The translations under genes and the position numbers were made by a program. This document shows, in pieces, positions 17,070 to 24,427 of a DNA stretch of 64,000 nucleotides. Where the stretch lies: positions 18,752 through 82,751 of the forward strand of contig NZ_LQPP01000067.1 in assembly GCF_002102345.1 (NCBI RefSeq). The letters are read 5' to 3'. A model generated the notes under the pieces. The model did not search any database, was not told the DNA's origin, and saw only the letters and a program-made list of their open reading frames with translations. Numbering within the stretch: the stretch's first letter is position 1; each line of letters opens with the position of its first letter. The stretch comes from Mycolicibacterium peregrinum (GTDB taxonomy: Bacteria; Actinomycetota; Actinomycetes; Mycobacteriales; Mycobacteriaceae).

Positions 17070-17089
17070 CTCACACCCAGGTGTGTGAG
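17070..17089. promoter_or_regulatory. Inverted repeat CTCACAC-n6-GTGTGAG upstream of narK
   Basis: The 7-bp perfect arms lie 17 bases after the aac stop and about 75-95 bases before narK. A second GTGA...TCAC pair follows at about 17093-17108. Similar GTGTGA/TCAC elements lie upstream of nirB, so an NnaR or GlnR site is possible. It could equally be an aac terminator. Confidence 0.45.
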
Positions 17090-17140
17090 CAGGTGAGCGG
17101 AATTTCACGGCCGGGTCACCGCAGGGCGCATTCGGGCAAT

Positions 17141-17158
17141 AAACGCTTCCTAGCGTTT
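17141..17158 (+). promoter_or_regulatory. narK leaderless -10 embedded in an AAACGCT-TCCT-AGCGTTT palindrome
   Basis: TAGCGT (17151-17156) ends seven bases before the narK ATG. It lies in the right half of a palindrome with 7-bp arms and a 4-bp spacer. A protein binding this palindrome would cover the -10 element directly. Confidence 0.55.
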
Positions 17159-17163
17159 CGGCC

Positions 17164-18579
17164 ATGCCCACTCTGTTGAAGTCGAATCGCGTCACCAACT
17201 GGGATCCCGAGGACACGCTGGCCTGGGAATCAGGAAACAAATACATCGCGCGCCGGAATCTGATCTGGTCGGTGTTCGCCGAACACGTCGGCTTCTCCAT
17301 CTGGTCTATCTGGTCGGTCATGGTCCTGTTCATGCCCGAGGCCGTGTACGGCTTCACCGCCGGGGACAAGTTCCTGCTGGGCGCCACCGCCACGCTGGTC
17401 GGCGGCTGCCTGCGCATCCCCTACACGCTGGCCACTGCCACCTTCGGCGGCCGCAACTGGACCGTGTTCTCCGCCTTCGTGCTGCTGATCCCCACCGTGG
17501 GAACCATGCTGCTGCTGGCCCATCCGGGCCTGCCGCTCTGGCCCTACCTGCTGTGCGCGGCCCTGGCGGGCTTCGGCGGCGGGAACTTCGCCTCGTCGAT
17601 GACCAACATCAATGCGTTCTTCCCGCAACGGCTCAAGGGCTGGGCACTGGGACTCAACGCCGGCGGCGGCAACATCGGGGTGCCGATGATCCAGCTGGTC
17701 GGCCTGCTGGTCATCGCCACGGCGGGCAACCGGGCCCCGTACTGGGTCTGCGCGGTCTACCTTGTCGCACTGGCCGTCGCGGGTATCGGTGCAGCGCTCT
17801 ACATGGACAACCTCGAACAGCACAAGATCGACCTGGGCGCGATGAAAGCCATTCTGAAAGAACGTGATACCTGGGTGATCTCGCTGCTCTACATCGGCAC
17901 CTTCGGATCCTTCATCGGCTTCGCCTTCGCCTTCGGCCAGGTGCTGCAGATCAACTTCGCCGCAGGCGGCCAGACTGCGGGACAGGCATCCCTGCATGCC
18001 GCGCAGATCGCCTTCATCGGCCCGCTGCTCGGCTCGCTGTCCCGGGTCTACGGCGGCAAGCTGGCCGATCGGATCGGTGGTGGACGGGTGACCCTGGCGG
18101 TCTTCGGCGGCATGATCCTGTCGGCCGGGCTGCTGGTCGCCATCAGCATGATCGACGATCACACCACGGGCGCGGCCAACGGCCTGATGATGATCGGCTA
18201 CGTCATCGGCTTCGTCGCCCTGTTCCTGCTCAGCGGCCTGGGCAACGGCTCGGTCTACAAGATGATCCCGTCCATCTTCGAGGCCCGCAGCCACTCCCTC
18301 CAGGTCAGCGAGGAGGAGCGGCAGCGGTGGTCCCTGTCGATGTCGGGCGCGCTGATCGGATTCGCCGGCGCGATCGGTGCCCTGGGCGGTGTCGGCATCA
18401 ACCTGGCCCTGCGTCAGTCGTACCTCTCGAGTGGCTCAGCCACCGCCGCGTTCTGGATCTTCCTGGTCTTTTACGTGGTGGCCTCGGCGTGCACGTGGTT
18501 CCGGTACGTCCGCCGGCCTGCTGCGCCGGACGTCACAACGGCCACCGAAGTCCGACACGCCTCGGCAATGGCCGGGTAA
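17164..18579 (+). CDS. narK: Nitrate/nitrite transporter NarK (MFS, NNP family)
   Basis: The 471-residue protein has 12 transmembrane segments. The two NNP signature loops are visible: AGFGGGNFASSMTNINAFFPQRLKGWALGLNAGGGNIG near 140-175, and GLGNGSVYKMIPSIFEAR near 355-375. It imports nitrate and/or exports nitrite at the inner membrane. It sits upstream of nnaR and the siroheme chelatase gene and near nirBD, which points to nitrate/nitrite assimilation. It corresponds to narK3 (Rv0261c). The ATG at 17164 fits a leaderless start. Confidence 0.92.
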   Translation: MPTLLKSNRVTNWDPEDTLAWESGNKYIARRNLIWSVFAEHVGFSIWSIWSVMVLFMPEAVYGFTAGDKFLLGATATLVGGCLRIPYTLATATFGGRNWTVFSAFVLLIPTVGTMLLLAHPGLPLWPYLLCAALAGFGGGNFASSMTNINAFFPQRLKGWALGLNAGGGNIGVPMIQLVGLLVIATAGNRAPYWVCAVYLVALAVAGIGAALYMDNLEQHKIDLGAMKAILKERDTWVISLLYIGTFGSFIGFAFAFGQVLQINFAAGGQTAGQASLHAAQIAFIGPLLGSLSRVYGGKLADRIGGGRVTLAVFGGMILSAGLLVAISMIDDHTTGAANGLMMIGYVIGFVALFLLSGLGNGSVYKMIPSIFEARSHSLQVSEEERQRWSLSMSGALIGFAGAIGALGGVGINLALRQSYLSSGSATAAFWIFLVFYVVASACTWFRYVRRPAAPDVTTATEVRHASAMAG

Positions 18580-18613
18580 TCACTTGGAAACACGCGATAC
18601 CTTGACTGGACCC

Positions 18614-19765
18614 ATGACCGAGCCCGACTGGGCACCGCTCACCGGCTTTCGCGTGGCGGTGACCTCCGCCCGACGTTCCGACGAGCTCAGCGCGCTGCTG
18701 ACCAGGCGCGGCGCGACGGTTACCAGTGCGGCCGCCATCACGATGGTCCCGTTGCCCGACGACGAGGAACTGCGCGCGCACACCGAGTCGCTCATCGCCG
18801 TGCCCCCGGACATCGTGGTGGCCACCACGGGTATCGGCTTCCGCGGCTGGTTCGCCGCGGCCGACGGGTGGGGCCTGGCCGGCGAACTCACCGAGGCGCT
18901 GGGCAAGGCCCGCATCGTCTCCCGTGGCCCGAAAGCCACCGGGGCCTTGCGGGCCGCCGGTCTGCCCGAGGAATGGTCACCGGAATCGGAATCCTCCCGG
19001 GAAGTGTTGCGCTACCTCATCGATCAGGGGGTGGCGGGACAACGGATCGCCGTACAACTGCACGGAGCCACCGACGAATGGGACCCCTTCCCCGAGTTTC
19101 TCGACGAGATGCGGGCCGCGGGAGCCGACGTGGTGCCGATCCGGGTGTACCGCTGGCATCCCGCGCCACGGGACGGCGAATTCGACCAGTTGGTCGCCGG
19201 AATCGCCGAACGGCGTTTCGATGCAGTCAGTTTCACCTCGGCCATGGCCGTTGCCTCGGTCCTGATGCGGGCCACCGAGATGGATCTCGCAGACCGGGTG
19301 CTGGCCGCGCTGCGCACCGACGTCCACGCCATGTGCGTCGGCCCGGTCACCGCGCGGCCGCTGGTCCGGCTCGGTGTGCCGACCTCGGCACCGGAGCGGA
19401 TGCGGTTGGGCGCCTTGGCCCGTCACATCACCGATGAACTGCCCCTGCTCCAGGCCCGGACCGTCCACGTCGCCGGACACTCGCTCGAGATCCGGGGCAC
19501 CTGCGTCCTGGTCGACGGCACCGTCAAGTCGCTGTCTCCGGCCTCGATGGCCACCATCCGGGCGCTGTCGCAACGGCCGGGGGCGGTGGTGTCGCGGTTC
19601 GATCTGCTCAGCGCGCTGCCGGGCACCGGCACCGATACCCACGCCGTGGAAACCGCGGTGCTGCGGCTTCGTACTGCGTTGGGAGACAAGAACATCGTGT
19701 CGACGGTGGTCAAGCGGGGTTACCGGCTGGCCGTCGACGACGCCGAGATGGCCCGGACCCGATGA
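18614..19765 (+). CDS. nnaR: NnaR-type regulator: HemD-like domain plus winged-helix DNA-binding domain
   Basis: This 383-residue two-domain protein has a uroporphyrinogen-III synthase (HemD)-like fold in residues about 1-265 (FRVAVTSARRSDELSALLTRRGATV; VSFTSAMAVASVLMRA). Residues about 285-375 form an OmpR/PhoB-type winged helix (LSPASMATIRALSQRPGAVVSRFDLLSALPG... AVLRLRTALGDKNIVSTVVKRGYRLAV). It matches Rv0260c and the M. smegmatis NnaR protein, which activates nitrate/nitrite assimilation genes together with GlnR. The HemD-like part may sense rather than catalyse. Its stop overlaps the next start by ATGA. Confidence 0.88.
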   Translation: MTEPDWAPLTGFRVAVTSARRSDELSALLTRRGATVTSAAAITMVPLPDDEELRAHTESLIAVPPDIVVATTGIGFRGWFAAADGWGLAGELTEALGKARIVSRGPKATGALRAAGLPEEWSPESESSREVLRYLIDQGVAGQRIAVQLHGATDEWDPFPEFLDEMRAAGADVVPIRVYRWHPAPRDGEFDQLVAGIAERRFDAVSFTSAMAVASVLMRATEMDLADRVLAALRTDVHAMCVGPVTARPLVRLGVPTSAPERMRLGALARHITDELPLLQARTVHVAGHSLEIRGTCVLVDGTVKSLSPASMATIRALSQRPGAVVSRFDLLSALPGTGTDTHAVETAVLRLRTALGDKNIVSTVVKRGYRLAVDDAEMARTR

Positions 19766-20457
19766 GCCTGGTCCTGGTGGCGCACGGAACCCGCAAGCCG
19801 GGCGGGGTGGCCATGATCGGCGATCTCGCCGCGCGAGTATCCGACCTGTTGGGCCGGCCGGTGCACGTCTCCTTCGTCGACGTCGTCGGGCCGACCCCCG
19901 CCGAGGTCCTCACGTCCCTGCCCACCGACTGCCCGGCGGTGGTGGTGCCCGCCTTCCTGGCCGGCGGTTATCACGTCCGGGTCGACGTACCGGCGCACGT
20001 GACCGCCAGTGAGCACCCGGCGGTCACCGTCACCAAGCCACTGGGCCCCTGCCCGGGCACGGTCCGGGTCCTCGCCGATCGGCTCGTCGAATCGGGATGG
20101 CGGCCGGGCGATTCGGTGATCTTGGCAGCTGCAGGCACCTCGGACAGAAATGCCCAATCCGACCTTCGCCGCACCGCCGCGTTGTTGTCAGCGATGACCG
20201 GCGATCGCGTAGAACTGGCCTTCGCCGCCACCGGCGCGCCGAGTGTTGCCGAAGCCGTCTCCGCGCAACGCAGCCGCGGCCATCGCCGCATAGCTGTGGC
20301 GTCCTACCTGCTCGCCGACGGGCTTTTCCAGGACCGGCTGCGTGAATCCGGCGCCGACCTCGTCAGTGAACCACTGGGCACCCACCCCGGCATGGTTCGG
20401 CTGATTGCGAACCGCTTCCGGCGCGCCGGGGTACTGAGCCTGCCTGCCGCGGCGTAA
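19762..20457 (+). CDS. Sirohydrochlorin chelatase (CbiX/SirB family)
   Basis: The 231-residue protein has two chelatase half-domains. The first starts SLVLVAHGTRKPGG with the metal-binding His near residue 9 and has VVPAFLAGGYHVRVDVPAH with the second His near 73. The second half starts VILAAAGTSDRNA. It should insert Fe2+ into sirohydrochlorin to make siroheme, the cofactor of NirB encoded nearby. It is translationally coupled to nnaR (ATGA) and corresponds to Rv0259c. The last 270 bases overlap an antisense reading frame. Confidence 0.88.
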   Translation: MSLVLVAHGTRKPGGVAMIGDLAARVSDLLGRPVHVSFVDVVGPTPAEVLTSLPTDCPAVVVPAFLAGGYHVRVDVPAHVTASEHPAVTVTKPLGPCPGTVRVLADRLVESGWRPGDSVILAAAGTSDRNAQSDLRRTAALLSAMTGDRVELAFAATGAPSVAEAVSAQRSRGHRRIAVASYLLADGLFQDRLRESGADLVSEPLGTHPGMVRLIANRFRRAGVLSLPAAA

Positions 20458-20799
20458 CCGGATCGACTGCGCAAGGAACGGGCCGGCCCAGCCCACGATC
20501 ATCAGCGCCCCACCCGCGCCGGCGACCGAGAAGGCCGCAGATCGTCGCGCACCGACCATCTCCGAACATTGCTCGACGTAGTCACTGGCCATGTATCCCG
20601 GCCCGGCGAGCGTGTGTTGATCCAGGTTCAGGCGGTCCTGCTGAGCGGCAACTTGGTAGTTCGGATGAGCTCCGTTACCGCACGGAATGGGTTCGCCGGC
20701 ACGATCCACGGCATTCAAACCCAGAGGCACCAACGCTGCCCCGAGTGCGCCCAGCATCGCTGCCGCCCCCACCAGATTCAAAACCGAACGCGCAAACAT
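20188..20799 (-). CDS. Small two-helix membrane protein, conserved hypothetical; C-terminal half antisense to chelatase gene
   Basis: The first 115 residues look like a real mycobacterial membrane protein. A hydrophobic segment (LVGAAAMLGALGAALVPLGL) is followed by an extracytoplasmic loop with two cysteines (IPCGNGAH and EQCSEM), then a second hydrophobic segment (FSVAGAGGALMIVGWAGPFLA) and a basic tail. No stop occurs until 20188, so the remaining 88 residues are antisense to the chelatase 3' end and may be a by-product of codon bias. The function is unknown. A shorter protein in related strains would settle the end. Confidence 0.55.
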   Translation of the reverse strand: MFARSVLNLVGAAAMLGALGAALVPLGLNAVDRAGEPIPCGNGAHPNYQVAAQQDRLNLDQHTLAGPGYMASDYVEQCSEMVGARRSAAFSVAGAGGALMIVGWAGPFLAQSIRLRRGRQAQYPGAPEAVRNQPNHAGVGAQWFTDEVGAGFTQPVLEKPVGEQVGRHSYAAMAAAALRGDGFGNTRRAGGGEGQFYAIAGHR

Positions 20800-21130
20800 C
20801 CCTTGTCAGCCCCTCTGACGCCGCTTCCTTGAGAGGGAGTCTAAACACACCCAGCGAACTATTCTAGTTAGCCAGCGAGACGTACGCCACGCCTTTGATG
20901 ACATTCACCGATGGTGCAATTCTGGCAAATTCCCTTGAGAAACCGCCGCTGTACAGGTAGTTGACGCGGTAACAAATTCCCCGATCGTTTGCCGGCGGCT
21001 CACCGTGTCAGATCAGGGCCGAATACTCAGCTATCGTTATCGCGATCATCGGACGATGCGACGGGAGTGCAGGTAAAGGTGCAGGTGACAACACCGGTGG
21101 GCGCTGCCCGCCACGGCGGCGTACTCGGAC
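20800..21130. other. Intergenic region without a recognisable gene
   Basis: This 331-bp stretch is less GC-rich than its surroundings. It separates the starts of the two-helix membrane protein (minus) and the winged-helix protein (plus), so it should hold both promoters. Apart from a short CCTCTGACG/GAGAGGG area near the membrane gene start I see no convincing palindrome or RNA element. Confidence 0.4.
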
Positions 21131-21382
21131 GTGCGACCCGGTGACCGGGTCCCGGCCGAACGTCTGCGTGAACACCTGCTGAACACTCTGGAACGCACGT
21201 CCCGGCCGATGACGACCTCACAGCTACGCGACGATATGCACGAGCATTTCCGTGCACCCGTCGTCATCGAGTCGGTGTACCGCAATCTGACGGTGCTCGA
21301 ACGACGCGGCGCCGTCGAACGCCGCAAACTCCAAGGACGGGACGCGCACTGGAGCAAAGCGACCGATCAGGCCGCGAGCTGA
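21131..21382 (+). CDS. Small winged-helix protein resembling a Fur DNA-binding domain
   Basis: The 83-residue protein consists almost only of a winged helix: RVPAERLREHLLNTLERTSRPMTTSQLRDDMHEHF, then VVIESVYRNLTVLERRGAVERRKLQGRDAHWSKA. The 'SVYRNLTVLERRGAVERR' recognition helix and wing resemble Fur/Zur N-terminal domains, but the metal-binding and dimerisation half is absent. The only good start in frame is GTG 21131, without a strong Shine-Dalgarno. It converges on nirD with a 16-base overlap. A role in the nir region is possible but unproven. Confidence 0.6.
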   Translation: MRPGDRVPAERLREHLLNTLERTSRPMTTSQLRDDMHEHFRAPVVIESVYRNLTVLERRGAVERRKLQGRDAHWSKATDQAAS

Positions 21383-21738
21383 ACGAACCCTCCCGGGGTG
21401 ACCCGCGTCCGGTAGACCGGGATCGCCACGGCCGTGTCGTCGAGACAACGACCGTCATCGAGTGCGAAGGCCTGTTTCTTGATCGGCGACTGCACCGTTG
21501 CGCGTCCGCCACGATCTCCCACGATCCCGCGCGAGAGCACCGCGGCCCCGGAGAACGGGTCGATGTTTCCCACCGCGTGCAACGTGCCGTCGTCGAGACG
21601 GAACAACGCCGCCTGCGAGCCGTCGGGAAGCAGTACCGCGACGCCACGGCAGGGCATCAGGTAGTCATAGCGGCAGGCCGTCGTCCATCCCGAAACCGAA
21701 GGGGTGTACACGTCGTTGCCATCGTCGAGCAGGGTCAT
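21367..21738 (-). CDS. nirD: Nitrite reductase small subunit NirD
   Basis: The 123-residue Rieske-like protein of the NirD type reads WTTACRYDYLMPCRGVAVLLPDGSQAALFRLDDGTLHAVGNIDPFSGAAVLSRGIVGDRGG and continues VQSPIKKQAFALDDGRCLDD. It lacks the full set of Rieske cluster ligands, as NirD proteins do. It partners NirB in the NADH-dependent assimilatory nitrite reductase. The ATG overlaps the nirB stop (ATGA), and AGGAGG sits just upstream. It corresponds to Rv0253. Confidence 0.92.
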   Translation of the reverse strand: MTLLDDGNDVYTPSVSGWTTACRYDYLMPCRGVAVLLPDGSQAALFRLDDGTLHAVGNIDPFSGAAVLSRGIVGDRGGRATVQSPIKKQAFALDDGRCLDDTAVAIPVYRTRVTPGGFVQLAA

Positions 21739-24314
21739 TTCGCCTCCTGGTATCCACGGACCTTCGGAATGCCGATATCCGTAGCGCCCGGCACCTTCCG
21801 GCCGGCCCGCTCGGTGAAGGTGATGGTCGGATCGTCCACATCGGGTGCGTTGACGAACGACACGAAGCGCGAGAGCTTCTCCGGATCCTCGAGCACGCCC
21901 TTCCATTCGCAGGCGTAGCCGGCAACGTGGCGTTCCATGGCCGCCTCGAATTCGGCCGCCAGACCGAGCGAGTCGTCGCACACGACCTCGCGCAGGTGGT
22001 CCAGGCCGCCATCAAGAGCTTCCAACCAGGGGGCCGTCCTCTGCAGCCGATCTGCCGTGCGGATGTAGAACATCAAGAAACGGTCGATATAGCGGACCAG
22101 CGTCTCGTCATCGAGATCCCCGGCCAGCAGCTGGGCGTGCCGCGGTGACATGCCGCCATTGCCGCACACGTAGAGGTTCCAGCCCTGTTCGGTGGCGATG
22201 ATGCCGACGTCCTTGCTCTGCGCCTCCGCGCACTCACGCGCACATCCCGAGACGGCCATCTTGATCTTGTGCGGCGCGCGCAGACCCCGGTAACGCTTCT
22301 CGATCTCGACGGCCATGTTCACCGAATCCTGCTGCCCGTACCTGCACCAGGTGCTGCCCACGCAGCTCTTCACGGTGCGCAGTGACTTGCCGTAGGCGTG
22401 CCCGGACTCCATACCTCCCTCGACCAGACGCGCCCAGATCTGCGGCAACTGCTCCACGCGGGCACCGAACATGTCGATCCGCTGACCACCGGTGATCTTG
22501 GTGTAGAGGTCGAAATCCCTTGCGATCTCACCGATCAGGATCAGCTGCTCCGGGGTGATCTCCCCGCCGGGCGACCGCGGCACCACGGAGTAACTGCCGT
22601 TCTTCTGGATGTTGGCCAGGAAGTGGTCGTTCGAATCCTGCAGTGAGGCCTGCTCACCGGAGAGCACGTGGTCGGAACTGGTGGAGGCCAGGATCGACGC
22701 GACGGTGGGTTTGCAGATGTCGCAACCCTTTCCGGTACCGAACTGCTCGATCAGACCGGAGAAGGTACGGATCTCGGTGGCACCGATGATCTCGAAGAGT
22801 TCGGCCCGCGACTGGCTGAAGTGCTCGCACAGCGCCTTGGACTGCTCGACCCCCTCGGCCTCCAGCAGCTGCTTGAGCAGCGGGACGCAGGATCCACACG
22901 AGGTGCCGGCCAGCGTGCACTTCTTCAGGCTGGGCACATCGTCGCAACCGCCGCAGATGGCTTCCTTGAGATCACCCTTGGTCACGTTGTTGCACGAGCA
23001 GATCTGGGCGATGTCGGGCAGCGCGCCGACACCGAGAGCCGAGGCCCCGGAGGCGCCTTCAGCGGCCGGTGCGATCAACGACAGCGGGTCGCCGGGCAGC
23101 TCGCTTGCCACCATCGGACGCAGCACGCCGTAGGCCGAGGCGTCACCGACCAGGATGCCGCCGAGCAGCGTCTTGGCGTCATCGGAGAGGACCAGCTTGG
23201 CGTAGGTCTGCTTCACCGGATCATTGACGACGACATCCAGGCAGTTGGGCGTCCGGCCCTGGGCATCGCCGAAGCTGGCCACATCCACGCCGAGCAGTTT
23301 GAGCTTGGTGGACATATCGGCCTCGGGGAACTCGGCCGCGCCGCCGAGCAGCCGGTCGGCGACCACCTCGGCGCTGGTGTACCCGGGGCCCACCAAGCCG
23401 TAGCAACGCCCCTCGATCGCCGCGACCTCACCGATCGCGAAGATGCTGGGATCACTGGTCACACAAGATAGATCGGTCATCACACCGCCGCGCTGCGCGA
23501 TGTCGAGCCCGGCCTGACGGGCCAGCTCGTCACGCGGACGCACACCGGCCGCGAACACGATCACACTGGCATCGACACTGCTGCCGTCATTGAGCGACAC
23601 CCGCACCGAATCGTCGATCCGGGATTTCTTCAGCGGCTTGTGCCGCTGCACCGGCTGGATGCTCTCGGTACTGACGCCCGTGTGCACCTCGATGCCGAGC
23701 CCCCTGATCATCCGGTTCAGCAGGGCACCGCCGGCCGGATCGAGCTGTGCCGCCATCAGATGCGGCGACATCTCCAGCACGTGGGTCGCCAACCCGAACG
23801 CGCGCAACGCATTCGCGGCCTCCAGGCCGAGCAGGCCGCCACCGATCACCACGCCGACCGGCGTCTTCGAATCACGCGCGGCCAGTGCTCCGGCCCGGAT
23901 GGCGTCGAGGTCATCCAGCGTGCGGTAGACGTGGCAGTGCGGCAGGTCGTGGCCGGGCACCGGCGGCACGAAGGCATACGAACCGGTGGCCAGCACCAGC
24001 GCGTCGTACGCGATGCTCTCGCCGTCGGCGGTGCGCACGGTCTTGGCGTCCCGGTCGATCTCGGCGACCGCGCAGCCCAGCCGCAGGTCGACCCGATCGT
24101 CGCCGGAGTAGGCATTGCCGGGCAGCGCCAGCCGGGACCGGTCCCAGTGCTCGGTGTAACCGGTCAGGCCGACCCGGTCATAGGCGGCGTCAGCTTCCTC
24201 GGACAAGACGGTGACCCGCCAGGTGCCCGCGGCGTCACGGGACCGCAACGCCTCGACGAAGCGGTGTCCCACCATGCCGTGTCCGATGACCACGACGTTC
24301 TGTGTTGACGACAT
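21735..24314 (-). CDS. nirB: NADH-dependent nitrite reductase large subunit NirB
   Basis: The 859-residue enzyme reduces nitrite to ammonium in the cytosol. The N-terminal FAD/NADH domain starts VVVIGHGMVGHRFVEAL. The BFD-like [2Fe-2S] region follows near 440-485 (ICSCNNVTKGDLKEAICGGC ... CTLAGTSCGSC). The C-terminal sulfite/nitrite reductase part holds the siroheme-[4Fe-4S] cysteines in SCVGSTWCRYG and SGCARECAEAQSKDVG near 665-715. The length and order match bacterial NirB. On the minus strand, TAACCT ends six bases before the ATG, so the mRNA looks leaderless. It is probably activated by NnaR and GlnR. Confidence 0.95.
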   Translation of the reverse strand: MSSTQNVVVIGHGMVGHRFVEALRSRDAAGTWRVTVLSEEADAAYDRVGLTGYTEHWDRSRLALPGNAYSGDDRVDLRLGCAVAEIDRDAKTVRTADGESIAYDALVLATGSYAFVPPVPGHDLPHCHVYRTLDDLDAIRAGALAARDSKTPVGVVIGGGLLGLEAANALRAFGLATHVLEMSPHLMAAQLDPAGGALLNRMIRGLGIEVHTGVSTESIQPVQRHKPLKKSRIDDSVRVSLNDGSSVDASVIVFAAGVRPRDELARQAGLDIAQRGGVMTDLSCVTSDPSIFAIGEVAAIEGRCYGLVGPGYTSAEVVADRLLGGAAEFPEADMSTKLKLLGVDVASFGDAQGRTPNCLDVVVNDPVKQTYAKLVLSDDAKTLLGGILVGDASAYGVLRPMVASELPGDPLSLIAPAAEGASGASALGVGALPDIAQICSCNNVTKGDLKEAICGGCDDVPSLKKCTLAGTSCGSCVPLLKQLLEAEGVEQSKALCEHFSQSRAELFEIIGATEIRTFSGLIEQFGTGKGCDICKPTVASILASTSSDHVLSGEQASLQDSNDHFLANIQKNGSYSVVPRSPGGEITPEQLILIGEIARDFDLYTKITGGQRIDMFGARVEQLPQIWARLVEGGMESGHAYGKSLRTVKSCVGSTWCRYGQQDSVNMAVEIEKRYRGLRAPHKIKMAVSGCARECAEAQSKDVGIIATEQGWNLYVCGNGGMSPRHAQLLAGDLDDETLVRYIDRFLMFYIRTADRLQRTAPWLEALDGGLDHLREVVCDDSLGLAAEFEAAMERHVAGYACEWKGVLEDPEKLSRFVSFVNAPDVDDPTITFTERAGRKVPGATDIGIPKVRGYQEAK

Positions 24315-24320
24315 ACGGCG

Positions 24321-24326
24321 AGGTTA
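24321..24326 (-). promoter_or_regulatory. Leaderless promoter -10 (TAACCT) for nirBD
   Basis: On the minus strand TAACCT is followed by six bases and the nirB ATG (24314). Confidence 0.55.
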
Positions 24327-24355
24327 GGAACCCGACGTTGCCGAAATGTCGCGCT

Positions 24356-24384
24356 GTGTGAATCGCCCGTCACGGTGTGCTCAC
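24356..24384. promoter_or_regulatory. GTGTGA/TCAC-rich repeats upstream of nirB
   Basis: GTGTGA (24356-24361), TCAC (24370-24373) and GTGTGCTCAC (24375-24384) lie 42-70 bases upstream of the nirB start, where activators bind. Related GTGTGAG and GTGAGC elements precede narK. NnaR or GlnR binding is inferred, not shown. Confidence 0.4.
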
Positions 24385-24427
24385 GGCCCGCGCGCCGCAG
24401 ATGTGAGATTGCCGGGCGGTGTGCCGG

